19,138 nucleotides of DNA, from positions 1-19,138 of the forward strand of contig CAXTVM010000054.1 in NCBI GenBank assembly GCA_964247725.1, in the 5' to 3' direction. The notes beneath the pieces were generated by a model. That model had not been told where the DNA came from, made no database searches, and worked only from the letters and a program-made list of their open reading frames with translations. Positions 15,416 to 19,138 of this stretch are shown here, piece by piece (the first letter of the stretch is position 1; every line of letters begins with the position of its first letter). The stretch is from Lichenicola sp964247725 (GTDB lineage: Bacteria > Pseudomonadota > Alphaproteobacteria > Acetobacterales > Acetobacteraceae). The position numbers and the translations under genes were made by a program.

Positions 15416-15907
15416 TCATCCGGCGGCGAACCCGGCCCGGCGCAGCCGCGCCACCGCAGCGTCCAGCGCGTTCAGGAACGCCGAGCGGTCTCTGGGACCG
15501 AACGGCCTCGGGCCGCCTGTGACCTCGCCTGCGGACCGCAGCTCCTCCATCAGGTTGCGCGTCGCCAGCGTCATGCCGATCGAGTCCGTGTCGAACCGTC
15601 GCCCGGTCGGCCCCAGCACCTCCGCCCCCGCCTTCACGCACTGCGCGGCCAGCGGCACGTCCGAGGTGACGACGACGTCGCCGGCCTGCGCCCGCTCGGC
15701 GATCCACCGGTCCGCCACGTCGGGCCCGGCCTCCACCACCACCCGCTCCACCAGGCCCGAGCGGGGGATCGCGATCAGGCTGTTGGAGACCACGAACACC
15801 GCGAGCCGGTATCGCTCGGCCACCCGATAGGTCTCCGCCTTCACCGGACAGGCATCCGCGTCGACGAAGACCCTGATCCGGCGCGGCACCGCATCCGCAC
15901 CACTCAT
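15416..15907 (-). CDS. YaiI/YqxD family protein (UPF0178, DUF188)
   Basis: A 163-residue member of the UPF0178/DUF188 family, small PIN-like proteins of unknown physiological role. The family signature is clear: VFVDADACPVKAETYRVAER near the N-terminus, then VVSNSLIAIPRSG, VVVEAGPDVADRWIAERAQAGDVVVTSDVPLA (the DxxD metal-type motif) and the C-terminal GPRPFGPRDRSAFLNALD block. The start at 15907 gives the family's usual N-terminus. The frame stays open far upstream into repeat B but shows no family sequence there. The ribosome binding site is weak (GGGA about 8 bases upstream). It is first of three leftward genes, but 155 bases and a strong hairpin separate it from the PRC-barrel gene. Confidence 0.92.
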   Translation of the reverse strand: MSGADAVPRRIRVFVDADACPVKAETYRVAERYRLAVFVVSNSLIAIPRSGLVERVVVEAGPDVADRWIAERAQAGDVVVTSDVPLAAQCVKAGAEVLGPTGRRFDTDSIGMTLATRNLMEELRSAGEVTGGPRPFGPRDRSAFLNALDAAVARLRRAGFAAG

Positions 15908-16655
15908 CAAAAATCCCGCACCGTGAACCTCTTGCTCATCAGACCGGGCCATGCCGGACGCCTGATCGCGCGCGACGTCCAGCGGACCGCGGCCAGCACG
16001 TGGGCCGACATTGCCATCGGACCGTCTGCCGGTTCCAGCCGGGTTCAGGCTCATGACAGCCTCCAGGGCCGGGCTGGTGCCGGGCCTGCGGCTTTCGCAT
16101 GCACGACCTGCCGGCGAGACCCGATGGGATCCGTCCTGCAGTCGCCTGGCCCGGGATCGGTCCCGACCCAGGGCTATCGCATCAGGAAGAGGGCCAGGGG
16201 CCTTGCCCCTGGACCCCACTGGGGCCGCGGGCCCCAGGCCCCGATTCGTTAAGGGCCTACTTCCACCCACGGACTATCTTCTTACGAATCGGGGTTTGGG
16301 GCGTCACGCGAAGCGTGCTGCGCACGACGGCCCCAACGGGTCCAGGGCAGCGCCCTGGCCTTCTCCTTTCACGTCTCCTCACATGCGATAGCTCTAAGGT
16401 GCCGACTGGACCATAGGCGATCGACCCATACCGGACGTCGACGCGCCAAGGCGCCATGTCCGGGAGCCGACGATCCGGCAGCCGATCTCGTGCCCGAAAC
16501 GCTTTGCCGCCGGCGAACGGCCCCCGGAGCTGTCGGCTTGTCCGAGCCTGGTGCATCGGCGCCCGCGTCCTGCACCCATCCGACAACCGCCACAAATTCG
16601 TAGCGGCCCCGGAAGAAAGCGTGCACCACACGCCGAGTCCTCCGAAAGCGCGCTC
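15908..16655. other. Long intergenic stretch around repeat copy B
   Basis: Between the YaiI start and the sugar-porter remnant there is no gene I can support. The middle is repeat copy B (16171-16394). The left flank (15908-16170) should hold the YaiI promoter, but no clear -35/-10 pair stands out. The right flank (16395-16655) shows nothing recognisable. Open frames here have shadow-like composition. Confidence 0.5.
16171..16394. repeat. Palindromic intergenic repeat, copy B (about 224 bp)
   Basis: This full copy is bounded by GGCTATCGCA (16172-16181) and TGCGATAGCT (16384-16393), the same outer ends as copy A. The left arm has GGCCAGGGGC..GCCCCTGG, then ACTGGGGCCGCGGGCCCCAG, then CCCCGATTCG. 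The spacer contains CGGACTATCTTCTT, the reverse complement of copy A's spacer. The right arm reads CGAATCGGGGTTTGGGGCG, then a small GC-rich hairpin around GCGTGCTGCGCACG, then GGGTCCAGGGCAGCGCCCTGG and CCTTCTCC. The two arms are related but not identical, so the element has a direction, and copy A lies the opposite way round. Confidence 0.85.
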
Positions 16656-17131
16656 ATGTACATCGCGATCGTCGCCGGCACCGCCGCCTTGGCGGCCTCC
16701 TGTTCGGCCGTGACACCGGGGTCGTCTCTGGCGCCCTCCTCTTCCTGCGCGCTGCCTTCAGCCTGCCCCCGCTGATGCCCGGCATTGTCAGCGGCATCGT
16801 GCCGGGACGTGCCGCCGGCAGTGCCATGCCGTCCGCCGCCACCACCGACTCGGCCAGCCGCCGCATCGTCCGCATCGGCATCTTCCAGCACGTCACCGGC
16901 ATCGACGCCGTGATCGACCTCGCCCCGACCTTCCTCGACCTCGCCGGCGCGATGGACCACATCGGCGGCGTCGCTCTCCAGGCGGCGCCGGCCGCCGGTA
17001 CCCTGGTCTTCGCCCGCCGCATGGTCCCCGCGACCAGGAGGCTCGACCTCGAGTCCATTGAGGCGCCCCGGCCCGGACGCGCCCGTCACGACCCGCGTGT
17101 CGTCCGGCACGCCCGCGAATCCTCCACCTAG
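16656..17131 (+). pseudogene. Remnant of an MFS sugar porter (XylE/GalP/GLUT family)
   Basis: A relic of a roughly 450-residue sugar/H+ symporter reduced to about 158 residues. The start reads MYIAIVAGTAA, then slips by one base near 16688 into LGGLLFGRDTGVVSGALLFLR, which is the family's first span and its G(G)LLFGYDTGVISG signature. It continues as PPLMPGIVSGIVPGRAAGSAM (start of span 2). It then jumps near 16830-16855 to RRIVRIGIFQHVTGIDAVI and DLAPTFLDLAG, matching the mid-protein span-7 signature (QQxTGINAVxYYAPxIFxxAG). A second jump near 16955-17000 leads to LVFARRMVPATRRLDLESIE, the C-terminal PETKGRSLEEIE motif. Two large internal deletions plus a frameshift mean it cannot be a working transporter. 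Its stop lies 9 bases before the Nramp-related gene. Confidence 0.75.
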
Positions 17132-17140
17132 GGGCCGCCA

Positions 17141-18424
17141 GTGCCCGAGCTCCCGGCCCTCGACGCGGTCGAGCCCAACGCCCCGCCCCCGGGCCACATC
17201 CTCCGCCGCCTCGGCCCCGGCCTGATCACCGGCGCCGCCGACGACGACCCCAGCGGCATCGCCACCTACAGCCAGGTCGGCGCCCAGTTCGGCTACGGCC
17301 TGGCCTGGACCATGCTCTTCAGCCTGCCGTTCATGGTCGTCGTCCAAGAGATCAGCGGCCGGATCGGCTGCGTGAGCGGGCGCGGCATCGCCGATAACCT
17401 CCGACGCCACTATCCGGCCTGGCTGGTCCGCCCGATCGTCCTGCTCCTGCTGCTCGCCAACGTCGTCAACCTCGGCGCCGACGTGGGCGCTATGGGCGCC
17501 GCACTCCGCCTCCTGCTCGGCGGCAGTGCCCGCCTCTACACCCTGCTGTTCGGCATTCTGTGCATCGGCGCCGAGATCTTCATCAGCTACAGACTCTATT
17601 CCGGCTTGCTGAAATGGCTGACCCTGTCGCTGTTCGCCTACGTCGCGGTCGTCTTTTCCGTCCACCTCCCCTGGGACCGGGCCATCGGCGCGACGCTGGT
17701 CCCCCGCCTCTCGCTGGATCACGAGGGGGCCATGGCCCTGGTCGCCGTACTCGGCACCACCATCAGCCCGTACCTGTTCTTCTGGCAGGCTGCCCTCGAG
17801 GTCGAGGAACGCCGCCGCGCCGACCCCGACGCGCCATGCCTCACCCGCGCCCAGGCCACCCCGCAGCTGCGCCGCATCCGCCTCGACACGATCGTCGGCA
17901 TGGGCGTCTCGAACGTGGTCGCGCTCTTCATCATCTATGCCGCCGCCGCCACCCTGCACGCGAGCGGCGTCACGGTCATCCAGACCTCGTCGCAGGCCGC
18001 AGAGGCGCTGCGCCCAATCGCCGGGCCATTCACCTTCGTCGTCTTCGCCGCCGGCATCGTCGGCACCGGCCTGCTCGCCGTCCCGGTCCTCGCCGGCTCC
18101 AGCGCCTATGCCCTCTCGGAGGCGTTCGTCTGGCACGAAGGGCTCGACCGCCGCCTGCTCCAGGCCAAGTCGTTCTACGCCACCATCGCGATGGCGACGC
18201 TGGCCGGGGTGGCGCTGAACTTCACCGCCCTCAACCCGGTCCGCGCCCTCTACTGGAGCGCCGTGGTCAACGGCCTGCTCGCCCCGCCGGTGATGGCGGT
18301 GATGATGCTGATCGCATCTAACTCCCGCATCATGGGTCCGCTGACGCTCCCGGCCTCGATGCGGATCGGCGGCTGGGCCGCCACCGCGCTGATGCTCGCG
18401 GCCGCGGTCGGCTTCCTGCTTTAG
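17141..18424 (+). CDS. Nramp (SLC11)-related divalent metal transporter
   Basis: A 427-residue inner-membrane protein with about 11 predicted spans. The N-terminal line RRLGPGLITGAADDDPSGIATYSQVGAQFGYGL is unmistakably Nramp/SLC11-like. However, the span-1 metal motif DPGN of Mn/Fe transporters is DPSG here (Asp36-Gly39). The span-6 motif, which normally carries the methionine ligand (MPH), reads GTTISPYLFFWQ (Pro210). Loss of that methionine is known in the Nramp-related Mg2+ transporters (NRMT), so the substrate may be Mg2+ or Mn2+ rather than Fe2+; this is inference. Other blocks are VVVQEISGRIGCVSGRGI, LGADVGAMGAALRLL and LNPVRALYWSAVVNGLLAPP. The start is GTG at 17141 with a weak ribosome binding site, 9 bases after the sugar-porter remnant. 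Repeat copy C begins right after the stop. Confidence 0.88.
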   Translation: MPELPALDAVEPNAPPPGHILRRLGPGLITGAADDDPSGIATYSQVGAQFGYGLAWTMLFSLPFMVVVQEISGRIGCVSGRGIADNLRRHYPAWLVRPIVLLLLLANVVNLGADVGAMGAALRLLLGGSARLYTLLFGILCIGAEIFISYRLYSGLLKWLTLSLFAYVAVVFSVHLPWDRAIGATLVPRLSLDHEGAMALVAVLGTTISPYLFFWQAALEVEERRRADPDAPCLTRAQATPQLRRIRLDTIVGMGVSNVVALFIIYAAAATLHASGVTVIQTSSQAAEALRPIAGPFTFVVFAAGIVGTGLLAVPVLAGSSAYALSEAFVWHEGLDRRLLQAKSFYATIAMATLAGVALNFTALNPVRALYWSAVVNGLLAPPVMAVMMLIASNSRIMGPLTLPASMRIGGWAATALMLAAAVGFLL

Positions 18425-18592
18425 GAGAGGAAAGGCCAGGGGCATCGCTCCTGGACCTCACTGGGGCCGCGGGCCCCAGACCCCGATTCGTTAAGGGATT
18501 CTTCTCATGACTCGGGGTTTGGGGCCGTCACGCGGAGCGTGCTGCGCACGACGGCCCCAACGGGTCCAGGGCAAAGCCGTGGCCTTCTTCAC
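18425..18592. repeat. Palindromic intergenic repeat, copy C (about 168 bp)
   Basis: Same order and orientation as copy B: GGCCAGGGGC..CTCCTGG, ACTGGGGCCGCGGGCCCCAG, CCCCGATTCGTTAAGGG, a shortened spacer, then CTCGGGGTTTGGGGCCGTCACGCG, GCGTGCTGCGCACGACGGCCCC, and GGGTCCAGGGCAAAGCCGTGGCCTTCTTC. The outer GCTATCGCA ends found in copies A and B are missing, and so is most of the spacer. It starts directly after the Nramp-related stop codon and is the likely 3' end of that transcript. Confidence 0.85.
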
Positions 18593-18593
18593 C

Positions 18594-18611
18594 CCAGCCA
18601 TGCAGGGCTGG
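18594..18611 (+). terminator. Small hairpin between repeat C and the tRNA
   Basis: CCAGCC / GGCTGG form a 6-bp stem with a 6-base loop, just after repeat copy C and 35 bases before the tRNA. There is no T-run. It could finish the Nramp-related transcript, but it is short and may be chance. Confidence 0.25.
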
Positions 18612-18646
18612 CGCGTGGCTTCGCTTCGGGCTATGCAGCCTCCGCT

Positions 18647-18723
18647 GGACCCGTAGCTCAGCTGGATAGAGCGTCGCCCTCCGAAGGCGAAGGCCGAAGG
18701 TTCGAATCCTTTCGGGTCCGCCA
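18647..18723 (+). tRNA. tRNA-Arg, anticodon CCG
   Basis: A 77-base cloverleaf with encoded CCA. The acceptor arms are GGACCCG and CGGGTCC. The D-arm is GCTC..GAGC. The anticodon stem TCGCC/GGCGA encloses loop CTCCGAA, giving anticodon CCG, which reads the arginine codon CGG. The variable loop is 5 bases. The T-arm GAAGG/CCTTT carries loop TTCGAAT and closes with one G-U pair. The discriminator is G, followed by CCA. It is a single tRNA, with repeat C upstream and a run of short genes downstream. I saw no second copy of its 3' end in the window that would suggest an integration site. Confidence 0.97.
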
Positions 18724-18752
18724 TTCAAACGTCGGCAGGTGCGGACCCGAAC

Positions 18753-18923
18753 ATGCCGTTCGACAGCCTGCATGCCCCACCCGAATGGAAGCCGCCGAAG
18801 CTCGAGACGGAGCCGCCGTTGTCACGGCGCGACCGGCTGGTGGCGGCGGCTTTGGCGGCCGTGCTGCTGGTCATCACGCTCGCCAACTGCCACGCGCTGC
18901 TGAGCTACTGCCTTGTCCGGTGA
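18753..18923 (+). CDS. Small single-span membrane protein
   Basis: A 56-residue protein with a proline-rich cytosolic start (HAPPEWKPPKLETEPPLSRRDR) and one hydrophobic span (LVAAALAAVLLVITLA), ending in a short tail with two cysteines (NCHALLSYCLVR). The positive residues before the span predict the N-terminus inside. I do not recognise a family. The phrase PLSRRDxLV is repeated at the start of the following overlapping frame, which supports both being real. The ATG at 18753 has only a weak AGG upstream. It lies 29 bases after the tRNA. Confidence 0.5.
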   Translation: MPFDSLHAPPEWKPPKLETEPPLSRRDRLVAAALAAVLLVITLANCHALLSYCLVR

Positions 18924-19038
18924 ACAGGAGCGGCCGCTATCGCGGCGCGACTGGCTGGTGGGGATCTGCATCGCGCTGGTGCTGATCGCGATCATCGCCG
19001 CGATCTTCCGGCTCGGGATCGCCGTGCTGCATGGCTGA
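18913..19038 (+). CDS. Second small single-span membrane protein, related to the one before
   Basis: A 41-residue frame starting at TTG 18913 and overlapping the previous gene by 11 bases. It reads SGEQERPLSRRDWLVGICIA, then LVLIAIIAAIFRLGIAVLHG: a basic turn followed by one strong membrane span. The PLSRRDWLV phrase matches PLSRRDRLV in the preceding protein at both protein and DNA level, so the pair probably arose by tandem duplication. No canonical start other than TTG fits the N-terminal phrase. Its TGA overlaps the next frame's ATG region. Confidence 0.45.
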   Translation: MSGEQERPLSRRDWLVGICIALVLIAIIAAIFRLGIAVLHG

Positions 19039-19138
19039 GCCGAGCGGGATGAGGTCTCTGCTGGCTGGGCTGGTCCTGGCGATGCTGGCCGGGAGCGCGG
19101 CATCGGCCGCCGAGCCCATGTTGGTGCCCACGCTGGTG
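19031..19138 (+). CDS. N-terminus of an exported protein, cut by the window end
   Basis: Thirty-six residues are visible, open to the window edge. The start is ATG 19031, overlapping the previous stop by 8 bases; ATG 19049 is an alternative. The sequence MRSLLAGLVLAMLAGSAASA followed by AEP is a clean signal peptide with an ASA cleavage site, so the product is exported. Too little of the mature protein is visible to name it. The tight overlap with two small membrane proteins suggests the beginning of an operon running rightward. Confidence 0.55.
   Translation, partial: MAEPSGMRSLLAGLVLAMLAGSAASAAEPMLVPTLV

Noticed and set aside
16394..18445. Long leftward open frame opposite the sugar-porter remnant and Nramp-related gene
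   Set aside because: Its translation is a low-complexity shadow (D/A/G/V/E/Q-rich). Both forward reading frames match known transporter motifs.
91..18592. CRISPR array
   Set aside because: The repeats are few, far apart, palindromic and of differing length; there are no regular spacers and no cas genes.
18647..18723. tRNA-Arg as an integration site for a genomic island
   Set aside because: I found no second copy of the tRNA 3' end in the window and no integrase gene nearby.
18491..18773. Leftward frames reading PERIRTFGLRLRRATLYPAEL-type sequence
   Set aside because: This is the well-known false protein obtained by translating the complementary strand of a tRNA gene; here it lies over tRNA-Arg.

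Overview
The window looks like chromosome of a very GC-rich alphaproteobacterium. An Acetobacteraceae-type organism is my best guess, based on composition, the NDUFS6-like CHCC zinc-finger gene beside polA, and the intergenic repeat type. That taxonomic guess is inference. Most genes are ordinary metabolic or transport genes. Between them lie accessory patches holding decayed genes and a family of palindromic repeats.

Layout. Bases 1-312 hold repeat copy A, which stops 2 bases short of the end of a leftward lipoprotein alpha/beta-hydrolase (313-1422). Diverging from it is a rightward run: a CHCC zinc-finger protein, polA (complete, proofreading type), and a degenerate Sco-like thioredoxin-fold protein that overlaps the polA stop. 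A five-part peptide-family ABC importer follows. Its solute-binding protein and DppC-type permease lie at 5064-7956. Its DppB-type permease and two ATPases lie at about 10053-13007.

The importer operon is interrupted between its two permease genes by about 2.1 kb of visibly lower-GC DNA (7957-10052). This insert carries a small gene whose ribosome binding site points to an ATA codon, a secreted cysteine-containing protein, a leftward SleB/CwlJ-like cell-wall hydrolase broken by two single-base frameshifts, and half a copy of the repeat ending exactly at the next permease start.

Downstream are a frameshifted Uma2-family (DUF820) nuclease gene and a leftward set: a secreted alpha/beta-hydrolase, a PRC-barrel protein with strong hairpins on both sides, and a YaiI/UPF0178 protein. 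Repeat copy B follows. Next come a wreck of an MFS sugar transporter reduced to three fused pieces, an Nramp-related metal transporter with non-canonical metal-site motifs, repeat copy C, and tRNA-Arg(CCG). The window ends with three tightly overlapping short reading frames, two of them related single-span membrane proteins.

The strongest second-look items are the interrupted ABC operon with its small cassette, the sugar-porter remnant, the repeat family with matching ends that hug gene boundaries, the ATA start, and the Nramp-related transporter. I found no CRISPR array, no intact insertion sequence and no complete defence or biosynthetic system. I did not find a convincing entirely new system; the 2.1 kb insert is the nearest candidate.
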